Assembly: GCF_008831285.2 (NCBI RefSeq) | Contig: NC_045140.1 | Location: forward strand, 5,311,528-5,375,527 | DNA length: 64,000 nt | Direction: 5' to 3' | Origin: Nymphaea colorata | Lineage: Eukaryota; Streptophyta; Magnoliopsida; Nymphaeales; Nymphaeaceae | In this document: piece by piece, positions 47,900-60,410 of the stretch | Numbering within the stretch: the first letter of the stretch is position 1 | Layout of the letters: every line of letters starts with the position of its first letter | Notes under the pieces: model-generated | The model's input: the letters and a program-made list of their open reading frames with translations, nothing else | The model's database searches: none | What the model was told of the DNA's origin: nothing | Translations under genes and position numbers: made by a program

Positions 47900-50800
47900 T
47901 CACCATCTTTCCTTCGACCTGAACCTGTGAAGAGTGGGAACAGTGAAGAAATTAGCTTTCTCTGACATAAATCGTGACAAAGGGTTTCGTTTCCCTCATT
48001 AAGCGTGCGTATGAAGCATACAACTCCTAGTTTATCAGATAGATGCAGTTTATTCAATTCCCTAGCCTTATTCTTCCAACCATGCTCACATAACTTGCAA
48101 TGAAATCGTGCATATGAGGTTCACACTCTGCCTTGCAATTTGCAGTACAAAGTAAAATACTGGTCTCTGATTTGAGGAGCAACTTGTAAATGCACCACCT
48201 AAAACTTTGTAAAACAAGAAGCTTATTGTGAATCTAAGGAATACATACCTGTCTGCATCCCTGCTGCCAAGGAAGCCCCGTTCTCTACCCAGGAATCCTC
48301 TCCTATCATCAGCTTTACTCCACACATCTGGTGCTCCTCCACGAGAACGTGGCCTGTCCGAATATTCCACACTTCTCGAATCCTCTGAGAGACCAGACTG
48401 AGAAGGTGGTCTGTCTATGTGCACGACACTAGTTCTACTGGCCCCAGAACCAGGCCTGTCACCACCTCGCTGACCAAAACGTATCTTATCATCTAACTCC
48501 TGTATCAACAGCTCTAGCTCCTTTTCTTTCTTCTTGACCAGATCTTGGAGAACTGGTTGTTCGCTGGAGTCTTGATCAGATTCCCCATTGAGCTTTACTT
48601 CGGGCTCTTTTGATAGTTTTTCTTTCAGCTGATTTATCTCACCCTTCAATAATTTTTCCTCAATTGTTTCTGGTCTGTGAATGTTCAACAGAAAAAAGGA
48701 AAAAAGGGAAAATCTCTATTACATTAATGAACTAGTTCTTCAATGAGTGGACAAAGATCAACCCACCAATCTAGAGTAATCATCGGGTTTCCTAAAGAGA
48801 AAGTTCTGTACCATCTAGAGTAATCTCAAAAGAATTACTTTGTTATGAATATGCCAATAACAGCTGTCACACAAAAGGATTGCTTTTGAATGCTTGTAGG
48901 AGATGCAAAGCCTGACATTGAGAACATCTTCACCTTATTCTATGTATGGCCAATGCAGAACTACACAAGCAATATAATATCACTTTTCTGTAGTACATGA
49001 AGCTGGAGGATGACCAAGCATAAGCTCACAGTTCATATGTTTTTAGAATAATAACATACAGAAAGTATTATCGTTCATGAAATTGTACAAGCAGGTCTAA
49101 CACACAGTTGCTGGGAACACAACTTATAGATTATTATAACTCATATTCATATGACGTAATGGTCCTGTATTCATGTCAAATAAAATCGTACATATTCGTT
49201 TCTTATACCAAGAACTTTAGTTTTGTCAGTATAAACTAAGCCACTGCAACAAAGAGATCACAAAGACGATGTCAAGCCTTCATGGATAGAGAAATAAGGA
49301 AGATTGTGTAAAATTTAAATACAATGAAAAATTAACAGCATAAATTTCAAGTAAAATTCAACAGGAAAAGCACAGTATAAGTGTTTCAAGTTATCCCAAA
49401 TCGAGGGAATCCTCACTTTTCCCTCTATGGTGTGCATAAGAAATGAATTCATGGTGCCATGGTCTAAGATCTAGGAAAGACAACACTCCTCGCTGCATAT
49501 GTCACTCTCATCTTTGACCATAATTTAGCACCAGAAATCAAGCCTAATAATATAGTACCAAGATTCAATAACCTGGTAAAAAAAAGCAAATGAATCACCA
49601 AAATATTTGTTCAAATTCTAGATTGGAAAGGAAAGAATGTACTGGAAGTTAGTTAAGCAATCTTTCAAATACAAACTACCCTCACCAACATCGGCACTTT
49701 TTCGGAAAAACAAAATGGAGAGAAAGCATGATATTATGTAAAAATGTCAAAAGAAAAGAATTGTTTATTTTACTTTTTAGAATTTTTGTTCGTGAGATTT
49801 CTATTAACATATTATTAACAATTTGGAATTTTAATCATCCTTTTTGTAAGAAAAGTAGTGAAAGCTCAAATTCACAAATTTTCTCTATTAGTTATGTATT
49901 GATTTTATTTTTTGAATTCCTGAAAATTTCAAAAGAAATGAAACTTCCCAATTTATACCTATGAAAAACCAATCATGACACCAGTATCCATGATACGAAC
50001 TAACCTCTACAGCTTGCTCTAACTGGAGGATTGAGATGAATAGTGTAAAATGTCTGGTCGTTCTTATTAAATTTTAACTCAGAAGCAGCAAATCATATGG
50101 CTCCACAGTCCACCCCCATCACTTATTTCACGAAGGACATTCAGCAATTCAAAAGAAATTAATACAAAAAATAAATTGGTAAAGGTTCAAGTCAAAACAA
50201 GCTATGCATGCACAGAACGCTGGAGCGTCATCCTTGTCAAATCCACAGAAGCAAAAAAAAAAATTGCCTTCTCTCTATGTAGCACACATAGCAATAGCAT
50301 TTTCCAAATAAGTTATCAGTGTACTAAATGAATCCAAGAAAAGTTTGAGACTTACCAGAATGGTACAGTATGAATATAAAGCTTCCTCTAACATAAGCAA
50401 ATAGAATGCAGCCACAGTTTACGCATTCTCTAAGGCTGCTAAATAACATGATGGAGTCTGTCCGTCGACACTTATTCCATCTTAAATATACAAATAACCC
50501 CTTTCACGTAAAAGAGGCTCTGCTTCTTATTTATGGTAAAATAAAACATGCAGCAAGGAAAAAAGCCATGGCAGGTGCATAAAATTAAATGTACATCATT
50601 CCCTCTTTCGATTCTCTACAGCAAAAAAGTTCATCAAAGACTTATCTAGCTGAGAGACAGTTTCATGGGTGCAGATACATAAACAAAACAACCAAGTGGT
50701 GGGCCAACTATACAACTAATTTCCATTCAAGACACCAATTCAACTGTTATACCATAAGTTGACAACTTGCACTGCTGCAGACAACGTTAGCTTCTCTCTT

Positions 50801-53382
50801 TCCCAAAAGAGAGAATGCTTCATGGTGACTATTATGACTGAGATGCACTGTTGGTGGGTGCAGTAAAACAACCAAGCGGCAAACACGACCACATGCCAGT
50901 GTCAGCTCAATAAAACATCATGTGCTTTCACATATACTTGTCAGTCATATATATACTCTTTGTCATTAGAAGATCCTGTGCACCTTTCACATTTGATATC
51001 TACAACATATCATTTGCAGATAGTAAATATGGTTTAAAGATTCTGTTTCTGTTGTTCTCTGTCTCTCTGTGTGTGGGTATATCTGTGTCTACGTATATAC
51101 AAATAAATAATGTATTAAAAAAGAAAACCACAAAATACATAGTTCTCAAAAGGCAACAACAGCAGACAAAAATTGTTTCTTACAGCAGATATAAAAAACC
51201 CATTGTTGGTTAATGACTATAAGTTGACCGGTATCCCTAATCAGGCAACTAGCCAACAGAACTAGTCCCAGTTGACTTGAATGCCAAATGACAGTGACTA
51301 GTTGCTAATCCAGTGACTTGTCTGACTAGGCAACTACATGGACCGACTAGTGTCTGGTTCAACACCATAGGCTGATAGCCTGATATACTGATAATGGCAA
51401 CCCAATGGAGCAAAAGTAATTTGATGTAGGCACTATGACATAATAGCTATTCTATATTCATAGCCAATATGTGAAATTGCCACTCATCTGCTGCAGATTT
51501 GCTATACCCGAGTTTGCAGCATTATTATTAAAGGTTACTATGTAAAAGCAAGTTTTAGCTAGTATTATACACCAAACAAGATGGTTCAGCTGTCCCTTAG
51601 ACAATAGGAGATAATGCCAATGTTCCAAACTTCATAGTCCAAACAAAGAATAAATATGCAAAAGGACACCTATAAAATATCTACTGTCCAACAAATCAAA
51701 GGAATCTAAAACAGTAACATCACCAAGAGGATAAGAGTAATGTTCCAGGCCAAAAACTAATTCTCAAATCATGAGACAAAAGACTTCAAAACAAAGAGAA
51801 GCACTACAAATAGAAACATTCCCTTTTAACAAGCATTCAAGGCAAGTTAAACAGCACCAATGCAAACCAACTGTGAGAAATTAAAATAATCAAAACAGAA
51901 GACCAATGAACACTATAGCTACTCTCTAAGAAAATTTGGCACATCAGCCTCAGCAGAGTAAGAAAGAAAAACTAGCTTTTCTGTGCATTAATAACCAACA
52001 CATAAGTCAACCTTTTAGGAAGTTGGCATATTAGCCTCACCTATTATAATCGTTATGCAAAGACGCAGAACGCAAATTTCTTAGGAAGTTTAGCATATCA
52101 ACCTTATGGGAGCAAGTTCAAAAATCTAAAAGTTTTGCGCTTCACTACGTAACCAAAAGCCCAACATACAAATATCTCTTAATGCTGTCAGCAACATACT
52201 GACAGCAAGGAAATCAAAATAAAATGAGAACTTTAATGGGGACCAGGAAAGTGATGAAGGTACAAGAAACCTGTCTACAGCCCGATGCTCTAGTTCGAAA
52301 TCCATCTTTCGCCAATCCTTTCCCTTTTCTTCTAACAGCACTTCTCGCGGTTTGGCATCACCAAACGGGTTGATCTTCGGTTTTGATTTGGACACCACCT
52401 CTGGCTGAGCTGCTGGGCTTTCTGGCCTGCTAGAGTGAGCGCTGGAAGGCCGGCTGGAGTGCTCGCTCGTCGGTCTGCTGCTCTTACGGCTCTCAATCTC
52501 CGTATCCATCTTCCTCCAATCCAGACCCTTCTCTGCCAGGACTTCCTCACGTGGCCGGGCGGACGCAAACGGGTTTGGCCGAGACCTTGCAGGCTCAATC
52601 ACCACAGACTCTCCGCTAGGGGGTTCCAAAACAATCCTCCGCCTCTCAGTGTCTGGTGGCGCATTCCTGAAACCTGACCCAAATGAGCCCCCTGATCTCA
52701 CCGGAAAAGCCTTCTTGCCCGCGTTCCAGTTGTCGACATCATCAGCCTTAGAAATGCTCCCGGTACCAAGGGAGCCATACCGATCATAGCCACGACCGGA
52801 ATCCGGCGGGGGACCCATTGTTTTTTTCACTGCAGACCAATTGTCGACCTCATCAGCGCGCGAAGGTTGATCAAAATCAGAAGCTCTAGGAGGAGGGGCC
52901 CTCCTTTCCTCAGAGAAACCCCCATAAGACCGCCCTCCACCCCCACCTCCGCCACCACCAGGGCCCCACGAGCCCTCCGTCTCATCGCCCCTCTCGCGCC
53001 AGCCGCCACCGCCTCCCCCCATCCTCCCGCCACCGTAGGACCGGAATCCGCCCCCAAGTCCACCAAGGCGGCCATACTCCTCATCCCCAGATCTGTCCTT
53101 CGGCCCAGTGGGAAGACGCATCATCTCCTCAGGCGTCAATCCTCTCGACTCCGTCTCCCGCAAGCCTCCGGCAGAAGAAACGCCTCCGGTATGGAATTCC
53201 CCGAGGGTCATGACCTGCTTCTTCTTCTTCTTCGGCTTCTCGTTAGCCTCCTTGAGGCTGGGGAAGCTCTGCTGCTCGGCCGCGAGCTGCGAGCTAGCGG
53301 CCAGTTCATTCTCGCGCTCCTCGCGCTCCTCGCGCTCGACGTCGGCGGCCCACGCGCCGATCCCGCCCCATGCCTTCGACAT
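47900..53382 (-). CDS. EIF4B: Plant translation initiation factor eIF4B (3 exons)
   Basis: Exons in transcript order: 53382-52271, 48674-48249 and 47924-47900. Both junctions are phase 2 with GT-AG introns, giving 520 aa. Plant eIF4B assists eIF4A/eIF4F in mRNA unwinding and ribosome recruitment. Features are the N-terminal MSKAWGGIGAWAADVE; a Lys-rich patch and LGEFHTGG; a long Gly-rich region at about 105-155; two VDNW repeats (ADEVDNWSAVKK near 176 and ADDVDNWNAGKK near 213); two repeated blocks NPFASARPREEVLAEKGLDW (about 270) and NPFGDAKPREVLLEEKGKDW (about 338); a coiled-coil-like Lys/Glu stretch after the first junction; and an Arg-rich tail ending FRSKERW. The start is the ATG at 53382, 27 nt inside a longer open frame that lacks an upstream ATG. 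The last exon encodes only eight residues. Confidence 0.93.
48675..52270 (-). other. 3.6-kb intron 1 of eIF4B
   Basis: The intron is AT-rich and without recognisable exons. Open frames at 49728-49964 and 50920-51213 on the plus strand are AT-rich and featureless. A repetitive stretch of GACTAG/CTAGTC motifs occurs near 51240-51360 (CAACTAGCC, GACTAGTTGC, GACTAGGCAACTA), possibly a decayed short repeat. Confidence 0.6.
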
Positions 53383-56300
53383 GCCGTCCGAGACAGGCGA
53401 AAACAGCACCGGCTACGGAGGTATGCAGGAGTTAGGGTTTCTGTTCTCGGTTTTCCGCCGTTTGAGATCCAACGAATCGCGTTGTAGGAAGACAGCCGAG
53501 CTTTGGCTCCCTATCGGAGCCCGAGCTCAATACACATGCGACGGTTTCTCCACAGAAGCTCTCTTCTGCGAAGAAGGAAATTTTCAGGAAGCGAAGTAAG
53601 GAAGCACGAGCAACAATCCCAGGTTTTTGCCTTCTTCCTCTTTCTTCGACCTTCTTTTTCCCGTGAGCAGAACGGAAAACAAGAAAGCCGTCCGCCTTTT
53701 ATACCGGCTCATGGTCCCGGGGGTTCGGTGCTGGCGCTTTTGTTCAGAGGAACGATGACATCCTTTTCAAGTGACACTCAAAACACACACAAAACAAGCC
53801 GAAAAGTCTCAGCTCGACACCATGATTCCGCAGGAGCTTGATCACCTAGTGTCTTACTAAGCGACGATCACCTTGATCTTGACATGGGTTCCAGCGTTCC
53901 CTTCACATTTAATTCTGCTTTCGGTCATCTAGCGGGAAATACTGACGCCGGATGCTCTTTTCAGGCACCGGAAAATATCAGCGAGAGAAAAATCCCTGGG
54001 AAATGCTTTCCTTTTTCTTGACCCTTTCCAGGAGTGAGAAATTTCTGTTGATCCTTGAGTCTCAAGCAATCCGATTCGGACTTAGATCCACTTGTTATCC
54101 AATTCGACAAGTCGGATTCCAACTAAGGAAACCGAGTTGGATTTTTTTTTTTTTTTTAAACAAGCAATTGAATTTAGATTCCCATCGTGCTCAGTAAGAA
54201 AGTGTTACACCAAACTCGGATTTAACTATTAACAGAGTTCAAATTTCATACTGAGAATCTGAGCAATTAGATTTGGATTTGAACCAGGTAAAAAATTCCA
54301 TCCGGTAAATACACTATACTAATTTAAATCGGAATGCTATCAGTGGTAATCTTTTTACGTGGAAAAGCTTCAGTTTTAGGTCGAAGCTTTCACCTAACCA
54401 GTTTGCTTTCGGTATCTCAACATACCACCGTTATTGCACTTCAACTCATATATTCAATGACCTTTTTTAATAAAACAAAACATCAACGCTCTGTAAATAG
54501 TTACACCGACCTCCTCAAAAAATGTCTAACTTTTTGTACTTACCGTTTTAATAATGTAAAATGTAGGCGTGATGTCTTTAATAAAAAAAAAAATATCAAC
54601 ATGAGTACCTTCCAAATTTTAGAAACTTCTAGGACATGGGTCAAATAGGGGCCCATTACTCATTATCAGTGAATAACTTACCCTAAGATCCCTTTTCAGA
54701 TAAATTTATCCTGAAAATAAAGTTTTTAATTTTCGAATGGTTTCTTTGAAGGTCCGAACCTATCATACATTTCCATTAAAACAGGTTCATGAAATGGTGT
54801 GTTACTGTTCCATGCATCAAATAATCCCTTTGTCGGATCATGCCACTATGCTAACTATTTAGTGCCACTACAACGCCAATGACAAGTACAAAAAAAAAAA
54901 AATTTGAAAAATACATATGTTAAACCTGGAGAAGGAATCCAACATGTCATGTTTTGTGTTTGAATCATGTTTGATTGGACAGTATACCACAACTATAAGA
55001 GGGACATCCCAACATTCCAAGTTAGAAAGAGTCGCATTTTTTAAGTAAAGTGTATATTCGATGTTTAAGCTTTTCTTCGGGCATGTTTAGTTAGAGGTGA
55101 AATTCGTCCAGCAAATAGTTTCACCACAATATGCAGAATTTATTATTGGCTTCACAGTGGACAAAACCACAGATAAATTTAAGTTTGTATTTGTTATGCC
55201 AACATAAACACAGATAAATTTGAACGTGTTTGATTTGTTTACCCGATCTCATTTAATCAAATTCAAGTTCAGGCATTATTTTTATAAAAGAGTTCGGATC
55301 TAACTATTATAAGATCCAACATTTATATGTAAATTGTATCTTTTAGAGGTTGTTTGGCATAGAAACATTATGCAGATGTTCATAACCTACTTCAAAAATT
55401 GAAGTAAATTTGTAAAGTACTAGAACTTGTGTTTCATGAATAATCTTAAATCTACCTCAATTTTTAAAGCAGATTCATAAAATACTCACAAAGTATTCTT
55501 ATTAGTATCTCCGAGAAGGTCTTGAACAGTAGCACTTGGCATGGACAACATAATATCATGACTATCTTTCACATGTTTACTTCTTGAACTTAAGTGAACC
55601 ATAATCATGTAATGCAACATAACTACATTTAAGGGAGCCTTTAATGCCATAAAAATTCTAGAATTAAAGTTTGTCCGAGTAGTGTTTTAGAACTAGTTTT
55701 CAATGCAATTGGGAATTTTTGTTCTCTAGAGAAAACCTTTTTTTTTTTTTTTCAGGTCACCAGTTTCAAAAGAAATTAAGGACGTTGAATTAAGAGATGG
55801 TTTCGAAAGATAACTTATTTTAAAGAAGCTTAAAGTAAATAGTTGTGCTGACTATAGGTTGTAAGCAAAGGTTCCTTTCGAGCAGGGGCGAAGTCAGAAA
55901 TTCTTTTTAAGGGGCTAATATAATTTCATTATTTTTTTACAAATAATAATTTTAAAACTTTTTATAAAAGTCAACTTTAAAAAAATTTACAAATTATAAC
56001 ACATTTTTGGTTTTTCTTCAAAATCTCGGGGGTGGCTTCTTTTTTTTTGTTTCCACCACGAACCCTACTACACCCGGCCTGGCTCAGCTCAGAAAAAAAA
56101 ATGATGAAAGGATTTTTACTTTTCATAGCCAAACAGCTCACTGGGTGCGCTAAATATAGCCGATAATGGATTTCTGACATTAGTTTTCCGGTTACTTAGG
56201 GTTTAAGCCTGCTTTGGCTTGTATAAGATATTGAGACTCATGCTACTTGAATAAGAACAAGCAACTGACTACCTATCAACCTCGGAACCCATGCACTAAA

Positions 56301-56530
56301 TCCTATGATATTATAACTTTATGTTCACCTTCACCTATCTAGTATCTACCAACTTAGCCGTTCATCGCCTTACCCTTATTGTATTTGTTTTTTTCTTTTT
56401 GCTCTTTTTCATCTCTTTTCTTCTTCAAATTTATAACCTTGGATCGCTTTTAACTTAGCATCGAAGCTTTGAAACTGATCACGTGGGACCCAATGGGCAT
56501 GAGCACATTTGGAGGCCAAACGTATGCGTA
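53383..56530. other. eIF4B promoter side and following intergenic DNA
   Basis: The first 350 bp are GC-rich and should hold the eIF4B leader and promoter, reading leftwards. Beyond 53.9 kb the sequence is AT-rich and holds CCGATTCGGACTTAGATCC-type dispersed sequence (54070-54140), a T17 run (54141-54157), a dispersed-repeat copy at about 55340-55530, and a T20 run (55738-55753). No gene was recognised. Confidence 0.5.
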
Positions 56531-58229
56531 GAGTTATGATTTTGTGATATTTAGTCACTTTCCTTAACGTGCATTGACAAGACTGAGTTTCAGGTGCAGC
56601 TTTTGGGTGGAGCAGACGGGGAAGAGGTTGAGATGGCGGGCAAGAAGCACCTTTTTCTCTACAGGAAGGAAGGAATCAATTCTAATGGTGGTTTTGTTGA
56701 ACAATTAAAAACTTTTTCTCTTACTGTTCTTACTAATTATATTGCTCCTAATTTGACAATAAATGGGAAAATCTGTTCTATTTGAAAAATTTAATTAGCT
56801 GCAAAAAATATACAAAACTAAAAAGTTTCCTCCCTTGCAGCCAACCTTTGGAAATCAAGTCCTTATGACTTCCCTTGCCTTGGAAGCAACAAAAAGTTAT
56901 ACAAAAGTTTGCTTTCTTTCCTACATATATGTGTAGATCTAACTTTGGAACTGTTTGGGTGGAACTTTATTGCTCAAGAAAATCCATAGTTTCTACAATC
57001 TGAGGGCATAAAAGTAGCAAACTTTGCCAAGTCACAGACCGTGACTATGAACCTCTTGGTGTTCCCTCTCTAAATAGATAAAGGGAAGGGAGAAATCTTG
57101 GTGCTTGTAAAAGTGTATTCCTTAGTATATAATGGCTGAGGATGCACAAAAAATATGCTAGAAGATTCAGCTTTTTCTATTTCCTTTATGCTCTTTTCTT
57201 TTTATGCTCAACCTGGTGAGAATCCTGTCCCCATCTACATAGAACCATTCTTTGATCCAGAAGTTCATTAAGGAGATGCATAAAAGATGAATGGCCTTAG
57301 AGGCAGAAGTTCTGCTCTCTACTGATAATCAAGTCCTGTTATTGATGGTCTCAGCATAGCAGGAGGACCAGATGCAGGGCGGAGCCACATGTGGGCAGTT
57401 GACCACACATTCCAACAAAAACTCCTTATTTTTATGGTAGTGCACCTTAGTCATTTACTTTTTTATGCTTTGAACAAGAATAGTTCTCTCTAGACCCAAG
57501 CGGTCCTGACCTACTTGGGGAGGGTCTAACATGAAACAACATAGAAGACTTCTTTTTATCTTTGGATTTGACTAAGCCAACAATGATTCTCTCCAGGTTG
57601 AGCATACAAAGAAAAGAGCATAAAGGAAATAGAAAAAGCTGAATCTTCTAGCATATTTTTTGTGCATCCTCAGCCATTATATACTAAGGAATACACTTTT
57701 AAGAGAACCAAAATTGGAGAGGAAACCAAGAGGTTCATAGTCACAGTCTCTTACTTTTATGCCTCATATTGTAGAAACTATGGATTTTCATTAGCAATAA
57801 AGTTTCACCCAGATAGTTCCAAAGTTAGATCTTTTATGTAAGATGCATGAACTATATATATACACATATATGTAGGAAAGAAAGCAAACTTTTGTATAAC
57901 TTTTTGTTGCTTCCAAGGCAAAGAAATTCATAAGGACTTAATTTCCACAGGTTGGTTGCAAGGGAGGTAAATTTTTAGTTTTGTATATTTTATCAGCTAA
58001 TTAAGTTTGCAAATGGAACAGTTTTTGCCATTTATTTTCAAATTAGGAGCAATATAATTAGTAATTGCAATAACAGTAAGAGAAAAAGTTTTTAATTGTT
58101 CAACAAAACTACTATTAAAATTGATTCCTTCCCGTATCGAAAAGGCCATCAATCCACCTTCCAACCTAGTCTTAGACTCCTACCAATACACGTTAATAAA
58201 AGTGGCTAAATATAACAAAATCATAACTC
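56531..58229. repeat. Long inverted repeat (arms about 650-700 bp, 360-bp loop)
   Basis: Left arm 56531-57224 and right arm 57585-58229 are inverted copies over their whole length. Matching blocks, outer to inner, are: GAGTTATGATTTTGT; GAAGGAATCAATT; GTTGAACAATTAAAAACTTT; GCAACAAAAAGTTATACAAA; CTAACTTTGGAACT; CTTAGTATATAATGGCTGAG; and ATGCTCAACCTGG. Differences are scattered substitutions and small indels. The loop (57225-57584) is unique. The left arm has a short open frame (56594-56785) that the right arm does not keep. It looks like a fold-back or long-TIR transposon, or an inverted duplication. A transcript through it would form a long hairpin. Confidence 0.88.
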
Positions 58230-58307
58230 TTTGGCTATTTATAACTTCAATACTTCTTTTCTCCATAAGGTGAAACTCTTTGGAGCTTGTGGCCCTTAGT
58301 AGGTCTG

Positions 58308-58540
58308 CACCTTAGGTCGGGCCGGGCCACTGCCCGGCCCGTCCCTGCCCGTTTACATTAAAAATATATTTTTTTAATTTTTTTGTTTTATAAATATATA
58401 TGTATTATTATTAAATACATTTTATATTTTTAAAAAATATTTTATAATTAAAAGTTTATTTTTTAATTTCAAATAGGTCGGGTTGGGCCGAGACTCGGGC
58501 TATCGGGCCAGGCTCACCGGCCTGGCCCGATGCCCACCCT
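58308..58540. mobile_element. hAT-like MITE with 8-bp target duplications
   Basis: TAGGTCTG occurs immediately on both sides (58300-58307 and 58541-58548), the 8-bp duplication typical of hAT elements. The ends CACCTTAGGTCGGGCCGGGC and, as complement, AGGGTGGGCATCGGGCCAGG form imperfect inverted repeats. The 233-bp element has an AT-rich non-coding centre. Its GC-rich ends resemble those of the element at 2988-3346. Confidence 0.75.
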
Positions 58541-58754
58541 TAGGTCTGAATTTTAATGAGGTTTGATTTCTTAGTCTACTACTCTCCCAGTTAAGGGCGA
58601 AGCCAGAAAGCTTGGTAAAGTTTTTAAATTTTGACTTGAACAGTAATATTATTTTTTAAAATTTTTATATAAGACAAGTAAATTTTTTTTAAATTTACAT
58701 GTATATTTTTATTTTTTGAACTCAAATCTATTAGATCCGATCATTTAAAACAAG

Positions 58755-58756
<2 letters not shown>

Positions 58757-58808
<52 letters not shown>
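58757..58808. repeat. (CT)n microsatellite
   Basis: This is an uninterrupted CT run of about 52 bp. It is followed by an (AC)n tract (58840-58855). On the minus strand both fall at the far end of the secreted-peptide-like frame, where they translate to meaningless RE and VC runs. Confidence 0.95.
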
Positions 58809-58810
<2 letters not shown>

Positions 58811-58959
58811 TCTTTATATTTCTAGTTACCACCCCAAAACACACACACACACACACGTCGTCTCCAACATACGTGATCACACGCAGAGGCCCAATGAACA
58901 TTAGATAACGATAAGTTGCAGTCATCTGTCTGCGTTTCTGCTGATTCATAATATAATAC

Positions 58960-59135
58960 ACATCAAACAACCACCATGGTGGCCTCTTATGCACGAAAGA
59001 TGTTCGAAGAGCCTTACCATTGATGCCAGCGAAATCGAAGCCCCCGCTGGAAAGAAGGCGTTCGGCCATGGCCTTGCTCGGAAGGCCATGCACTGCGAGA
59101 AGAAGGAGCAGGCAAACGACTCCCAAGAGCTTCAC
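58960..59135 (-). pseudogene. Secreted-peptide-like frame lacking an ATG
   Basis: On the minus strand a frame beginning GTG-AAG-CTC reads VKLLGVVCLLLLLAVHGLPS, a typical eukaryotic signal peptide. It continues AERLLSSGGFDFAGINGKAL and RTSFVHKRPPWW. Only GTG stands where an ATG would be expected, and a TAA lies three codons upstream. A TATA-like CTATAAGAAG sits about 70 bp upstream. It may be a small secreted-peptide gene that lost its start. Alternatively the start may be built by splicing, because AG/TGAAG directly precedes the frame and an exon ending in A would create ATG. I do not recognise the peptide family. Where the coding part ends is unclear; the frame stays open into the microsatellite. 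Confidence 0.3.
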
Positions 59136-60237
59136 TGCTGCTTACTGATGGAAGGAGACGGCAGAAACTGTGTTTGCCTCTTCTCAGATTGCATTTGCTT
59201 CTTATAGGCTTTGCCTTCCCCAAACTGGGGAGTAAAAGATTCGGTTGATTCTTACCACCAGGTGGTGCGCTGGTGGATAGAGGAGACCAATGTGGCGATT
59301 CCTTTCGCAGTATCACATGCCTTCGTTACAGGCTTCTTCTTCTTCTTCTTCTTCTTCAGATATGTACAGTAGATCATAACCATTAAGGTGCTGCCCATTC
59401 AAATAAGGGAAAAATTGGTTCGGTTTGAAGGCAAATCTGGCCAATGCTGTAAGAATATGATGTCAGTAACCATTTGAGGTCTGAAACTTCCGAATTCAGG
59501 TTAATTATACAAAGGGTTGCAAGATTTTCTAGGACTAACTGCAACTCAGAATAGAGTTTGTACCTAAGATATTGATCACACGGATACTTGGATTGATGCT
59601 GGATTCTTGTATTAAAGATGCATGGCAGAAAATTCCTTGTTGGATAGATGCGGAGAGTGATAGATTGGATTCTAATCAACTGTACCCTTAATTGTATTGG
59701 ATATTCACATATTTGGATCAAAGTTGGATTCAAATATGAACAAACAGAAGAAGTCATATCTAAAATTCAATGCCACAATTTAAATCCAATGCAAATTTGA
59801 TTTTTATATTCCTAGCTGAATTTGAATCTGAATTTTGAACCCAGTGTTCAAAATATATGAGCAGTGACTATATATGTACGATATTTAATTAAGATTAAAT
59901 CCAATCTTAATCTTATGATATTTATATATATCTGAATTTGAATCTGAATCTATTGGATGTCATTTCTTAGATATGAATCTGATCTGATTTAGTAATTGAA
60001 TATTGAACTTCTTTTCTTATCCAACTTAGCTGAATGGTTCGGTCCGATATTCGATGTAAATGGATATATCGAATACAAGCGTCAGGGGTCCCCTTCATAT
60101 TTTGAGAAATTAAATTTTTATATATTAAAAAATTCTAAATTTTTAGCCTGGCACCTGCGTTTAAAATCTTTGGAAAACAGTTGGCCCATATAAAAGATTT
60201 TTAAAACTTTTAATTCAATTTGTCGCGTGACTGCTCA

Positions 60238-60410
60238 ACGTGAGTGGAGGGGCTTCCTCCGTGCTCCTCCACTCACGATTCCCTCCACCCATCGGGAGCA
60301 CCGGCAGGCTCCCCTCGCTGTCTCTGCCGGACCGGTGATGGATTTAGGGAGAGCTACCGGGCCTTCCCACCGGTCCGGCGAAGCTTCAGCAGCCACTGTG
60401 TGGGGGAGGT
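60238..60410. repeat. GC-rich island with two perfect hairpins
   Basis: CGTGAGTGGAGG and CCTCCACTCACG (about 60239-60277) form a perfect 12-bp stem around a 15-nt loop. GCCGGACCGGTG and CACCGGTCCGGC (about 60326-60390) form a second perfect 12-bp stem. The island is sharply GC-rich within AT-rich DNA. Open frames across it on both strands are probably by-products. Confidence 0.7.

Noticed and set aside
52867-53599. Long plus-strand frames opposite eIF4B exon 1
   Set aside because: They are antisense shadows of the GC-rich eIF4B coding exon and have no conserved domain.
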